Origin: Callipepla californica brunnescens
Taxonomy: Eukaryota > Chordata > Aves > Galliformes > Odontophoridae
Assembly (NCBI GenBank): GCA_023055505.1
Contig: JALIRH010000019.1
Span: 1,860,001 to 1,924,000 of the forward strand
Direction: 5' to 3'
Length of the DNA: 64,000 nt
The position numbers were made by a program, and so were the translations under genes. Positions 14,430 through 27,870 of the stretch are shown here, piece by piece. The first letter of the stretch is position 1. Every line of letters starts with the position of its first letter. The notes below the pieces were generated by a model. The model worked only from the letters and a program-made list of their open reading frames with translations. It ran no database searches and was not told the origin of the DNA.

Positions 14430-14760
14430 CATTGCATATGCTAATTCTTCTCCAAAAGGTGACCCTCCGAGATCATGCCTATAGAGCGAAGAGCCGGGCT
14501 GAACTGTCATAGGCTGTAGGATGAGTTATTTTTAGCGGCTGGCATTTCAGGCTGGAACACTTCATTCTGTCGTGCTTGCTAATGAGTCATCTGGAGAAAA
14601 TGGGCTTCTTGCTTTCTGAGCTGGTCTGTAGCAAATAATAATAGGCTAATCTCTGCAGGAGATATTCTGTCAAGTAACTAAAGCTTCAGCTAGAAAATAT
14701 GTTGAAATGGAGACTTATCACCTCCCTGGAAGAATAAACATGCGGTTATTATGGTTATTT
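14430..14760. promoter_or_regulatory. Candidate conserved intronic regulatory element
   Basis: This stretch is less AT-rich than its surroundings and carries several recognisable factor-binding words: ATGCTAAT (octamer-like, 14438-14445), AGGTGACC (a nuclear-receptor half-site-like word, 14458-14465) and TGAGTCA (AP-1 type, 14583-14589), with further TAAT cores. It is not a repeat I know and has no plausible reading frame. Function is inferred only from motif density; short motifs also occur by chance. Confidence 0.3.
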
Positions 14761-17700
14761 TTGATGTATATGAAAATCACAAATACTGGAATGCCGATAA
14801 AGAGCCTAGTAATGGTGTAATAGCAAAACATTTTTGAGGAAAAAAAGGTTAATTGAAGGTGGTCACTTTTTACAGAGAGAGAGGAATTACCTGCTTGCTT
14901 TTTAATTCAGAACACTATCTCCTGAATTCTGAACGTATCTATTTGATTCTAACTATATAAAGGGGTTTGTGTACTTGAGAGAACCCCGAAATCATCAATA
15001 TTCAGTGTACTTCTAATGTATTCAATGTATTTCTAAGGATTATCCAGGATTCTTGTTGTTCTTTCAGCTCCCAAATATATAATATGGATATTTTCTCTTG
15101 CACATTTTGGTCTCTCCCTTTGATGATGACCTCTCCAAATACGAAGATTTTGTGTTGATACAACACAGGTTTTGGTTTGTAGGTGAAAATACAGCCACTC
15201 AACTAGAAATGTAATTAAGGGCAACTGATCAAAGTTGTTAATGCAGTTGCTTCATTTTTTTTTTCCCTCTTGAAATTGCAGAATTCAGTAGTGCAAATGA
15301 TTCATTCCAATGAAGGCTATGTAAAGATATGAACCAACAAAACCCAATAGAATAAAGGAAATTAAGGAAATAAGATTACCTTCACTGTCAAGTTGTCTTA
15401 CCACTTTTGGCACCTGTGATGTTGCTTACAGTCTGTGATGTATGCTTACCTTCTTTTGTTTACACACCATTTTTAGAGTACGAAGAGAACTTTGTTTCGA
15501 TGGCAGTAATTAGAACATAATTTTTCTCTCTGTCGATAGTTTAGCTGTTTGAGTTTTCTTTTTTCAATTATCAACAGTATCAATTATTGAGATAAGATAA
15601 CCTTTTTATCTTTTTTTCAGAGAAACGTTTTTGCATTATTAGTGCCTCTTGAGCCTTCAGCCCACACTGTTTTAACTCATCTTTATCATGTTGCTGTGAT
15701 CACAGTACAAAATGTTTAACCAATTAAGTCTAATTATTCTGATATTATTGGAGTTGATAGTAAATAACCCACAAGCCTTAGAGCGGGTTAGTCAAGATAA
15801 ATATTTTGCATTTTAGAAAAGTGTACTCATTGTAGGCAACAATGTTGTGGTAGAAACACTTGAGATAACTTTAAATAAGCTGGCGAGAGTATCAGAGTTG
15901 GGTCAGCTGCAACAGTGTGCAACTTTGCATGAGGGAAAGGTACTCCGTGTTTTTGCAGTTACCCTTTCTAAACTCTAGGCTGCTGTGGCTAGACTGCTTC
16001 CAGACCTTGGCCATTTACTTACAGCTGCTTTGAGTGCACACACTGACGCTCCTTTAATTGCCTCCACAGCAGACAATTTGTATGTGTTCCTGGGTAGCAG
16101 TCTGTTCTGCACGTCCTGTTGTCAGATGTCATCCCACCAGCATAAGTTATTTCGGCTTATAGAGGAGTCAGGAGGTTTTTTGTATCTCTGAAAGCGAAAG
16201 CAACATATTCCCTCGTTACTCCTTACTGTTACTCCAGCAGTTTGGGTTCCTTTCCAAAGCTCTCCTGCTGCTGAGTGCTTAAGATGTTGTCAATAAACAG
16301 TTGATTCCTTCTCTAGTGCCTTCTAATGAAAATAAAGGTTTGGACATGTGATTATTTGCTTATCAAAAGCTTACAAAAAGGAAATGTGTTTGGGAGCATT
16401 TGTACTTGTGATAATAAGTGTTGCCTGTGGTTTGAGTCAAAGAAATTCATGTTATTATTCACTGTCAGTTGGTGACTGTCTTATGGAGTATTCTAGACAG
16501 AACTGCAGTGAGAAACAGAGGACTGAAATAGAAGTCTTATTTGGAATTTTCTATTGGTTGTGTCAAAAGTAGGGTTTTCTGCACGCATCTTTTTGCTTGT
16601 TCCTGAGGACAATTACTGCGTGCTAATAGGTTGTAGTGAACGTATGCTTTTGTCTTGAACTATTGAAATATTCTGATGTATTTTTAATGTTTTCTTGGCT
16701 TAAATATACTGATTGAGTAACAATTTGAACGTAATTTAAAATAGCGCGTGAAGTGAAGAAAAAGATATTTTAGCACTGGAGCTTAATTGACGTGGACCAT
16801 TTGTGTTGTAAACATAAAATTGATTTAGATTGTGGTTAGCAACTTTCACTATTGTTTTGAACTTTGTGTTAGTAGAAAGGCAGCATTACTCAGATAAATG
16901 CTTAATCTGAGGGATGTATGGAAGCGATTAGTTTTTGGAACAGTGCTGTCTGCAGAACTTTGATATTTTATTGACTCAGAATTAGAATTCATACTCTGCA
17001 ACTTGGTTAACTTTTTTCCCATTTTGATGTATTTATAGACAAAAGTACAAATTACAGAGTTGTTGCATTACTGAAGTAAAATATTTCTTTCTGCCAAACG
17101 TGCGTGTGAACATGTTTCTCTCTTTGTCAGCTCTCTATAGGCAGCTTCGTATGATTTGCACTACAGCTTCAGATAATCTAAATTGTGGCAAAGATAAGGC
17201 TTAAGATCTCTTGTTTTACTGAGTGCTTTTAATATTAAAATATTCATGGCAAATATTCTTTTAAGTTAAACAAAATTTCACTTTGATGTGAGCTGGAGTG
17301 AGCTGATGCTTGTGAAGCAGCAGTTTCAATTAGCATTCACTAAAGATTTATTGACGGTTAGCACCTGGTCTCTATGAAGCCAAGTGGGAAGCATCTACTG
17401 CAGTCTCTTGTGATTGTTACATAATTAGGATTATGTTCTTTAATTTGCTTTTAATTTTGTAACTGTAGTCTTATTTTAAAAAGCATTTCTACTTCTTGAA
17501 TATTTATTGTAGGTTATATGAAGTTATTGATATTAAAATAATTTAGTATAGTGGTTTCTAATTTGATAAATGACTTGCCTTTCTATTGGTTAGTAGGAAA
17601 CACTGGGCTCAAGGAATTTACAAGTAGGTCACAGAAAGCATGTATTCTTATACCACTTAAAGGAAGCAAACAAAAAATACGTAATGCTTAGATTTTTTTA

Positions 17701-19429
17701 TCTCTCAAAAATATATAAAGAACATTAATAGAAGCATAAATGCTTCTTTAATAGAGCCAAGAGGTGAACTTGTTCCTCGATGCTCCAGAATGTAACTTAG
17801 CATGTCCAAGGGTGAAGGAGGTAGATGCTTCCCCAAGCCTGCAACGTGTTCTGACCCTCACTGCTTAGATATAAGGGCAGTGAGCTATTTCTGGCTATGG
17901 TCTCTGTCACACTACTGCAGTGTGAATCCATGGGTCTATCAGCAAGATTTTTTAGTCTTGGCCAATTACTTAGAAGGTATTTCAAAAAGACAGTACCGAG
18001 GCAAAATGTTAACTTTTACTCAATTATTGAATTGATGGAAATTCTCTGATAGCATTTCTGATTACCTGTCTTCAGGTTGAAACTTTTCTTTAAATGCTTT
18101 GATCAGAGGTTTGATAAAGTTCTGTCAGTGCTCCTAGACCTTCTCTTTTAGTAATCACACGTAGTAGGCATGTTTTAAGGTTTGTGAGTGTGTTCTGTGC
18201 AAATGTATTTGTGGCATTCAGCAATGGTTAGAAATTCAATCTTTTAATAATTTAGAGTCATAGTTATTCTTTCTATTTTGCTTCGGTGTTTCAAAATATT
18301 GGTTTGCCTTGTGTTGGCTGATGCTTCTGACTGCAGTCATCTGTGTTTTTCAGACATTGTAGAGGGCGAAGATATCCAGATAATCTGGAATAAGAGGAGC
18401 TTTTCACGAACACTTGCATAAATTTGCCTGAGTCTTTGCTGAGAAACGGAAAAAAAAAAAAAATTACTTTGAGAAATGTCTTTAAATCATGATCCTTAAG
18501 AGCTGATGTTTTAACCTTACGTTTGAATGACTGTTACTTTTTCCATCTTGTTTCAATATGCCTAAATGCAAACACATGTGGAAAATGTTCTTTTGGCTTT
18601 TATCAAACTGACATTTAAGTGCATTTTTTTCAACCTCACTAACATTTGTGGTAAAATATTTCAAAGCTATGAATCTTGCAATTTGCCTATGCATTTTTTT
18701 CTTCTTTCATATATTAACATTTGGTACTCATAATCCTAACCTGGTTGGAATTACTGGCTTTTTTCATTTGCTGTTTGTTTGGATGAGGTGATTAGGAAAA
18801 TACTTTATGTGAAATTCTAGTTTGCAACAGTAAATACTTCCATGAAGAGTCACTGTTTTCTGAACTTTTGTAAATATTAGAGAAAAATATGACAGTCTGC
18901 TACATTTGATTGTAGCTGTCCTAACACATTTAGCTTTCCATTGTGTTATATGTCCGTGTTGCTAACCTGTCTCCAATACTTCCTTTTTAGCATGTTTTAT
19001 TCTTCCCCTCTATTCCCCATTCCCATTCCTGAACTCTTTAATTCCGTGCCAAGCTAATAAGTAGAAGAACTAGCTCTGGGTAAAGTCAGTCATTGCCAAG
19101 CAGCTGTTACAAAGTTTTCTCATGTACCTCTGTGATTGTACCTCATTTCTCAAAGGCAATACTTTGGCTCTTTCAGGACCAATTTTAAGCCAGAACAACC
19201 AATTATATCTGCATCTCAATCTTGACTGGCTATATGTAAATGACTAGGGATGAAGTAAGTCATATATAAAATTGTTTTTATAGGATTCTAACTTTGAACG
19301 TTGTGTTGTACAATTTAGAGAAATTAGGTACATTCTTTCAACCGTGATTTACTTTTCTTTTTACCCACAGTATTTGCCCCAAAGTTCTGTTTTAAAAATC
19401 AGTACCTCTTCCTTAAATCAGAATGAAAT

Positions 19430-19645
19430 TTCACTCAGGATCTAGTGATGAGGGCTTCAGGATGTGGGCTGACTGGGGCAGGCTTCCTGCCTGGCAGTGG
19501 GGCTGCCTGTGGTGGGCTAATGCCGGCCCTGGCCCAGGCTGCAAGGCAGTGCAGGAGGTGACAGCCTTGTCCAGATGTATGCAGACAGCCTCGGCTGTGA
19601 CCTTCAAGGCAGTCATGTTGCAGGCTTGGCATTGTTTAGGTTTCA
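19430..19645. other. GC-rich islet of unknown origin
   Basis: About 215 bp markedly richer in G and C than the flanking intron, with sharp borders. It is open in more than one frame on both strands (about 75 codons on plus, 61-65 on minus), as expected for GC-rich DNA with few stop codons. I recognise no domain. It has too few CpG dinucleotides to call a CpG island. It could be a fragment of an old insertion or a regulatory element. Confidence 0.4.
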
Positions 19646-22338
19646 GTTGATTTATTCCTTAAAGGCTTTCTTAAAAAACAGCAATGATATTTGGAACTTC
19701 TTATGTAGTTTTTCCTGATCTTTTGGTATTCTGAAAGCAGGTTGTATAACATGATACTCGCTTACTTAATTCATCTTCAATTTATGAAGTGATTTCGTAG
19801 ACATTCTGTCACAGATTACTTAATGTGAAGATTTAAGTAGATTTAAAAAAAAAAGCAATTAAAAGGATCAAACATTTAATTGTTGGTGTATTAGTCTGGT
19901 TCTCCTCACAGCTGAACACTTAGTTGCATCCATATTTTAATATGACTTCTTCTTGCAACTAAAAATAAATATCTGGGAAATGTGTCAGAATCACCATTAA
20001 TTATGGTTTTTAATTAAAATCCAATTAAAATTGATCCAATAGCCTGAAAGCATACCAAATGCTACTCTACCTTCCTCTCGAAAGGTATTAACAAAACTTA
20101 CCTTCGTGGCCCCAACTTACCTCCAGTTACATGCAACTTGCAACTTTTTCTTGATTACTTAAGAGATTTTCATCTTAATATTTTTCAGTACTTTCGTAAT
20201 ACCAAGCAAAAATGTACAACCTACTGGAGGTATTGAATTATCATTATTCAAAGCAAGAATTATGATCAGGTTATCTGGCATACAGAGGCAAAGTGGGCAA
20301 AAAATATTTTTTCTTCCTGTCTTTGGTATGTGATTTTTTATTGTTTTTTTTAATTATTTTTTTTTTAAACTAAGTGTAGCTTCCTGCTGATGAATGCCAC
20401 TGAGCGCTCTTTAAGTAATAAACAGATATCCAGGGCAGCATACCCTAGTGAAAAACATGAGACTACATTTCTCTACCTCTTGCAGATAACTACCTGCTGA
20501 CATACTTATCAGAGGCAGTTTTTTCCCAAAGCTCTGACGGTTAAATTCAGTTATTCTCTGACCATTTTAGTTCTCAGAATGCTTTCCTTTGTAGTTCAAT
20601 GTAATTATTATCCAGAAACTTAACAACATTACTTTCGTTGTTTTAATTTATGTTGTCATTAATCCATTTCCTTATGTAGTCTGCATTCAGTTGTAGGGAA
20701 TGCTTCATGTGCTTATTTTTATTACTAGTTTAGTAATGATGAGCCCAACATGACTATTTCATGCCGTGTAATGCAGAACAAGATTACAGCCCCAGCTCCA
20801 AAAAACCCTGGACTCTGTTAAGCAAGCTAGAAGAGATGAGTATTGATCTGGTAGAGGATTGTTGGTGCTAGGCTGGAGAATGGCCTTGAGAAATTACACA
20901 ACCTTCTTGATAGTTTCTGTAGACGTTTTGGTGAAAGATTTAAAATAGATTTACTAATATTCATAGAAAATGCTAGTAACTGGACATTGGTTGGTATCAT
21001 GGGATAGTCAGAGAAAAGGTATTTTTTGTTGGCTTTGTGCCCTGAGGCTGCTGTAAATCTGAGCATCCTGAATGAAGAATGGCACGTTTTGTGCTGTGAT
21101 GCTCTATATGGCCGTGGAAATGAAAATAAGCAGCTCCGACTTGGAAGGCTTGGGAAAGGGGAGAAAGCAGAGTTGTGTCACTGAGGGATAGCCACCACAC
21201 AGGTCCTTGTCCGAAGGTAGAAATGAGTTTGAGGAGGTACTACAGGTACTAAGATGAGTTTTTCTGGGAAATGAAACGAGGCATTTTAAGAGGCTCTATG
21301 TAAAAGTATGAGTTTGGCAAGAGGAACCAAAGAGATGGGTATTGATGCTTGCAGTGGGTGAATGATGAAATTGGCAGTGATTGAGGAGAGAAACCAGGAG
21401 GACTTGCTGGGGAATTCCTAAAAACTCACTGATTTGACTGAGGTTGTGGTATGAACATCTGTTAGAGGAGTCTGTGCCTTCTAGAAATGCGCTTCTATCT
21501 CCTGTAGCATAAAGAGGTGTAATTTGTTGTTGGGGTTTGTTTGTTTTTTTTTCCCATTCTTGTATATAATAGATTCTTCTGCTACTTTCATAGACTTTTT
21601 TTTCCATAGACATGAGCTTTCTCAAACGTGAGGTTACTTGAAAGTCTTATCTTTCAGTATCAAATACAATTAGGAGCCAATCCTTTTCTAAACAGAGGGG
21701 CCGAAAACAAGAAAAGCAAATGACAGAAGTGCTATTGCCTGTAGTATAATTGAGTGTAACATTAACATCATCTCCTTGGTGTTGCTGGTGTTGATCAAGA
21801 GTATCACAGCTGAAAACGCATGCTGTTGCAAATGCAAAGTTGTTTCTGTTAAAATAGGTTGCAATGTGGTCAGTGCATTAATGATACTGAAAACAGGGCC
21901 CCCTCTCTATGGTGCTGATGGTGGGATTTATTATTCCAGTATTTAGGGTAATGGTATGTTGCTAGGTCCAAGGGAAAGGTCACAGTTCTCAGATATGAGA
22001 GAGCCTTAAGAAATACTCCAAGGCCAACAATTGTAGGACAAGCAACAAAAATATTATTCAGTTTTGGTCTTGCAGTTCTAATTTTCTCAGATTATCTTAA
22101 ATATGATGACGCCTTACTCCTGAAGCACATGCAGAAGCTCTGTTTAGTATTCATGGGTTTTGGAGAAGCTCCTACATTTGAACTTCCTTTCTTAAAATAG
22201 AGTTCTTTATAAAAACAAATAAGATGTTTCTGAGGCATGTTGGAATGACATAATCCTCGCTTTGTAGGTCAGACATACAGCAGACAATAAAACTTCAGTT
22301 TTTATATTCTTCATGTCCTATTTACTGACATCTTGAAT

Positions 22339-22760
22339 ATCATAGAATCACAGAATTGTAGGGGTTGAAAGGGACCTCTAGAGATCATCTAGTCCACCCC
22401 TGTACCAAAGCAGCTCCCTAGCCCAGGTTGCAAAGGTAGGTGTCCAAGCGGATCTTGAACATCCCCAGTAAGGAGACTCCACCACTTCTCTGGGCAGCCT
22501 GCCACCATTACTGTCAAGAAGTTCCCACACACATTTGTACAGAACTTCCTATGCTTCAGTTTGTGACCATTTCTTCTCATCCTATCACCACACACTGCTG
22601 AAGAGAGTCCAGCCTCGTGCCTTTGCCCCCACTCCTTAGATATTTATGGGCATGGATCAGATCCCCCTCTGAGTCTTTTTTTTCAAGGCTGAACAGACCC
22701 AGGTCTCTCAGTCTTTCCTTATAAGAGAGGTGTTCCACAAGTGTACCTACTCCCTGGTCT
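22339..22760 (-). mobile_element. CR1 LINE, 5'-truncated, antisense orientation
   Basis: The plus strand begins with the reverse complement of the CR1 3' tail (CATAGAATCACAGAATTG then GGGTTGAAAGGGACCTCTAG, GATCATCTAGTCCACCC). It continues through the standard CR1 3' region (CTGGGCAGCCTG, TTGTGACCATTTCTTCTCATCC, CTCTCAGTCTTTCCTTATAAG) to about 22750, where homology stops. It contains no intact reading frame. It is relatively well preserved, suggesting a younger CR1 subfamily. Confidence 0.95.
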
Positions 22761-25007
22761 GTCTCTTCAGTCTGTCTTGCTATTTTTCACCATCACGTGC
22801 CAAGAAAAAATAAATTGTGCATTTTAATTTCCTTAAGATATAAGCTGTTGGCAGGCCTAATTTTGGGGTTATATTTGATAAGAGTCAGTTATAAACTTCT
22901 TGTGGATTAAAACAGCCCAATTTATGTTTTCCTTTTGATAGGCAATGGAAGATAGAGCAACAGTGCTTTCCTTGCATTTTTATGAAGTCTCATTCTGTTC
23001 TATATAACGGCCTTTTAAAGGTGTGGAGTTACTACATTAATTCAAAGAAAAGGGAGTTATGCCTTTTAATATTGAGTCAGAAGTAGTGAAAGAGTGATCT
23101 TTGTTTGCTTGACTTGTGTCAAATAATTGCAAAATAATTTATTGAGATTGTTTCTCATATAACTATCACATCGAGATCTTGACATGAGGGTGGTATTTTA
23201 AAGCTATTTCTTTCCATCATTTTCTTTTCCAAAATCAGATGCCGCCTATTTTGTTCTATAGATACTCTTGCAAACTACAAAATGAATTGTTTAAACACAT
23301 TATCATTTAAATTTAGAGCTTCTGTTATATGTCATCTGTTAGACTATACTATGTGAAGTTTAACATGCCACTAAATGATTAAGTCATTGAAACATCAGAT
23401 GCCTTTATGTAAAGGAATTAAAATACTAATTGGAATGCTTGTTGGTATATAAAAAAAAAGCAAAAATAGCTGTGTGATCTAGACAGCAAACACTTGAATT
23501 GGTTGAAAAGGTTAATTAAATTGAAGGCAAAATACTGCCAAGGTACTAACTCGGTTCATGACGGTTTGTCTCTTGGTTTGAGAAGCAATTGTTATGAGAT
23601 TTGATTTTTTATTTTTTTCTGCTTTCAGCTGCTTGCTATCATTTGAGGTTTCAATTCCTTTACATAGATTTGATGGATAATTAGTAGTGTGGATAACTGT
23701 GAAAAGCATATATAGTAATTTAGTCCTTGGTTCTTTCTAATTGCCTGCCCATTGGTAGTTTGTTAGGGTGAGTAGCTCATTATTCAAATATTTTAAATGG
23801 AATTTATTGTAGAAATAATAATGATCTTATGGGTTTGAAAACTAAAGCCTTCTAAATAAACAAATCATTATTTTACAAATCTGTCCCCAAATCCATCATT
23901 TGGTCGCTATAGGGGGATTTGGACTGTGGGGAGGAGAAGTAGGGTTGACAGGTAGCATTCATTTTTGTTGTGTCTGAGATAAAATGTTACTGTTTAAAGA
24001 GATGATAGAGTTAAATACAATAAGGTATGCTGGAATATAGTAGTTCTAAGGGAACAAGCTTCATTTTTGAGGTAAATATCTAATGTTAGTAGACACTGTT
24101 AGCAGGGACAAACACGCTATTAATTAGGATTGTCCTCAAGGTCATTTTGAACCTCACATATGCAAACTTTTACATTAAACCTTTTAGCTTGCCTGTAGGA
24201 GTAGTTTATCCTGAGTGTAATGTCTTCTGAGATTGTTAATCTTGCTACTCAATCTACTCATTTTCAAGTGTGCTTAAAGATGAGATATTTGCGCTGAGTC
24301 TTTCTCCCTGCAGTCTCCACAGCTCTTACCTTCCAGTTTCCTTTCCCATTTTGCTTCACTTAGCTTTTCTGTAGCCTGTGAATAGTGAAAAGAGTAGCTC
24401 TGTGGACAGTGATCTGTGATGCAGATTTATCCTTGGCATGAAGAAGTCTCTGATGCATTTTTATCTGGGTGGTCTTAATCGTAAAGTTGCTCTGAAATAC
24501 AAGGGTAGAGATTTCCCTGGAAAGTTGATACATTTTGTTTTAAAGTTCAAAACTAAAAATATACTGCCAAATGATGCCAGAGAATACTATACTGCTTTCA
24601 TAGCAGCGTGGCTTGAAGATTTGAAAGGTCATCATGTGATTTTTTTTTCTTCTTAAAGCAATAGATTAGTTCACAGAAGTCTTTCACCTGTCAAAATGCA
24701 GTATTTCATGTGAAAACTTTGATCGTATCACAGTTGTTTATTTAACCTTCTAGGCTGATGAGTTAGGATGAGTATCTGAATGTTTTCATTTATAAAACAT
24801 GTATTCTGTCCATCTGAAAGTACATTACAATCACACGTGTGTTTCAGGCAATGTGTTTCAGTTATTGAGTTGGACTTTTAAGGTAAAAGACTCCATTCAG
24901 TGTCACATGCTGCTCTGTAGTTTGGAGAAAGCCTAAATAGGTGCCCTCAGCTTGCATATTCTGTAACAGCTAATGTAACTGAATTTATCATTTTCAGATA
25001 TCATCTC

Positions 25008-25170
<163 letters not shown>

Positions 25171-25474
25171 TGAATTAACTTGATGCTTTGTATTGTGTAC
25201 TGTGTCTATAATGAGAGCTAATTATTGTCTTCACGTGATTCTGTTTCCCAGAGTATGCTTTCAGGAATATTTTTGAAATAATCTATTCTAAAGTTTTACT
25301 CTTCTTTCTTTTCAAACACTTGCTGTTGTGGTTACAGCTATAATGTGCCTAAAAGAGGAGATAAAAGAGTTGTAAGAAACACTGAGCCAGGTTAAATGGC
25401 AGATAGCAATGGCAAGATCCCAAACAGCAGTGAGGAATCCTACATCAGTGAAAAAATGAAGCACAAAGAAACGG

Positions 25475-25648
25475 TTAAACGTGTTGCCCGGAGAAGTTTT
25501 TGAATCTTAATGCTTGGAGATTTCTGTAAGTGACTAGAATGAGTCCCCAGGCAACCAAGTTTGGGGCTGGCCCCGCTTTAAGAGATGGGTTGGACTACAT
25601 GACCTGATAAGGTCTCTTTTAGCTTGCATCATTCTGTGATGCTAACCA
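25475..25648 (+). mobile_element. CR1 LINE 3' fragment, diverged, sense orientation
   Basis: Recognisable CR1 words occur in order: TTGCCCGGAGAAGTTTTTGA, CCAGGCAACC, GGGTTGGACTACATGACC, AAGGTCTCTTTTAGCTTGCA and a tail ATTCTGTGATGCTA. It is more decayed than the copies at 5 and 22 kb. It begins about 350 bp after the ADK exon donor and is a neutral intronic insertion as far as can be seen. Confidence 0.85.
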
Positions 25649-27540
25649 CATTTATTTTCTAGGAACTTGGAAGCTTGTCCATCAAAGATGAAAATGCAAA
25701 GCTTTTTTATACCAAGATATTTTCTCTTTCAGAATTGGATGAACAATAACAAGTACAACTGAAATGTGCCTTTTGTCACAATTCTGCTAAGAGTGTAGTT
25801 CTGCATTTCTTTTTAGGTTTTGTGTGACAGCTAGTTCAGAGCTGTGAAATTCAGTTTCTTTTCCTACATGCAGATTGCAGAGTATTAGAACTAAATGCAC
25901 ACGGTAGAGTCAGAATTACAAAACTTGTTCTTCCATCTCTCCTTGAAATGACTTATCTGACCTCAGCTAATTTATTTCTAAATGGTCTTTGATACCTAAC
26001 TGCCTTTTATTTAATAATTACACTATGAGGTGCACAGAACCTTTATAGCGCGAATTCGAAAAAAAAAAGAACAACCACAAAAAATCAAGCACTGAAACAT
26101 AGGTGTTTCTATGTCAGTGCTCCATTTTTTATGCTGATAAGTTTCTGCCAGTGAACTTTTCTGGCTCTGAGTTGGGACCTCGTTCAGCTGCAGTTGCCAT
26201 CTGGAATTGAATTTTTCTCCAGAAGGGTTGTCATCTCCTAGTTTTTGTTTCAGATAAGATTCAAACTTCAAACAGTTGTGCATGAATAACATAACATGAC
26301 TAAGAGGCTTTAAAATGAGGGATAGAAGGGTGAGAGAGAGAAAAAAAGGAATTCTGGTAATCTTAAAGGAGCTGTTATTCAGTAAGCTTTGGCAGAAGAA
26401 GAAATGTGTGGACAGGGAAAAAAATATTTAAATGTAAACCAAAAATTAAAACAGGAATTTTTGCAGCAATATTGGAATATTGGAGAAGGGAGAGGTGTGT
26501 AAATAATCTTATGTATAACTTAAATACGTGTTTATTCAAAGTACTAGGAGAAAGCAAAGGCTCATTCAAGAAGCCTTACTGCTGGTTGAGAAATAGAGGG
26601 CCAATGAATTTCAGGTTCAGAGTGCTGAGGTAGCTGCACTCGAACTTCATTGTAGGTTCTCTGCAAGAAGATATCCTAAGAATAAAACACATACTAACTT
26701 CCAGCTTGTTTTACTTCGTTGGGATACATTGGCAGAAATGTGCTTTAAAAAATGTAAGGTACAAACTCAAAGTTTTGTTTGAGATTTTAAAAGTTCAAAG
26801 AATAAGGGCATGTCTGAAAAAAAAACAAAAAACACATCCTTGGAAAACTGACCGCAATGAAATACAGTAATTTCAGCAGAATGGTGGGAAATGAACAAAT
26901 AGCCTCTAAGGTCTTGTAACTGACTCTTTAAAAGTTCACTTCGAAATTGGTAGTAGTGTATTATCAAGGACTGTAGGAGAATTAGACAGTAGTTAATAAA
27001 ATGATTGGAATTAGAAATACAAGAAGAAACAAAAAAAAAAAAAAAACAACAACAGAATTTAAGAAACAAGTAACGGATGGGGTCACTGAGTTGTTTCAGA
27101 TAATCTCCTGCTTTAAAGTTAGAAAAGCAGTGCTGTGTTGAAACAAAATTACCCATAGGCAGAATGGCAAACTTGGAGTGTTTAATGTGTTACAAAGGGA
27201 AAAATGAAACAGTCCATAAGCATGCTTAGATGCTGTATGGTGGTTGCCGCTCTGTTATGCATTCTTATATTTTTTTGGATAAGTCAACATTTTTCTGCCA
27301 TGTCTGTAAAGAGAGTGAGGATAGTGAAAATAACTCTAGACTGTTCATGAAAAGACTGCTCCAGAAATGGATAGGCCAACTTTAAAAAGTTGTATTTATC
27401 ATGTGTGAGAGATTTGAGGTGGTAAGAAGATGGTAGGAATAAGAGTATTAAAAGTGTTAAGAAGAAAATGGTAGGAGGAAGCTATATATTGTGAAGAAAA
27501 CTAGGAAGAAAATGAGACTTAAATCACGGAACACTATTCC

Positions 27541-27870
27541 CCCCTCCTTTCTTCATAGAAGAGGTGCTCCAGCCCTCTGATTGTTTTAGTGGTCCTCCTC
27601 TGGACCCATTCCAAGAGCTCTGTGTCTTTCTTGTGCTGAGGGCCCCAGGCCTGGATGCAGTACTCTAGATGGGGCCTCACAAGAGCTGAGTAGAGGGGGA
27701 CAATCACCTCTCTGTCCCTGCTGGCCACCCCTTTTCTGATGCAGCTTAGAGTATAGTTGGCCATCCAGGGTGCAAGCACACACTGCTGACTCATGTCCAG
27801 CTTCTTGTCCACCAGGACCCCCAGGACTTCTTCAAAGGGCTGCTCTCAAGTTCTTTCATCCCATTGCTTT
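27541..27870 (-). mobile_element. CR1 LINE internal fragment with reverse-transcriptase C-terminal remnant, antisense
   Basis: On the minus strand a 92-codon frame (27534-27812) carries the well-known C-terminal part of CR1 ORF2: [20 protein letters not shown], then [45 protein letters not shown]. It is only a fragment of a protein that is normally close to 1000 residues and lacks all polymerase catalytic motifs. Neither the 5' part nor the 3' tail of the LINE is present, so the copy is truncated at both ends or later deleted. Confidence 0.93.

Noticed and set aside
20833..21346. Two similar words (AGAGATGAGTATTGAT and AGAGATGGGTATTGAT) 500 bp apart, considered as repeat ends
   Set aside because: Similarity stops after 16 bases on both sides, with no further shared sequence. 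Likely chance.
26767..27156. 129-codon minus-strand frame
   Set aside because: Its F-rich core is the translation of a poly-A tract at about 27030-27047; chance frame.
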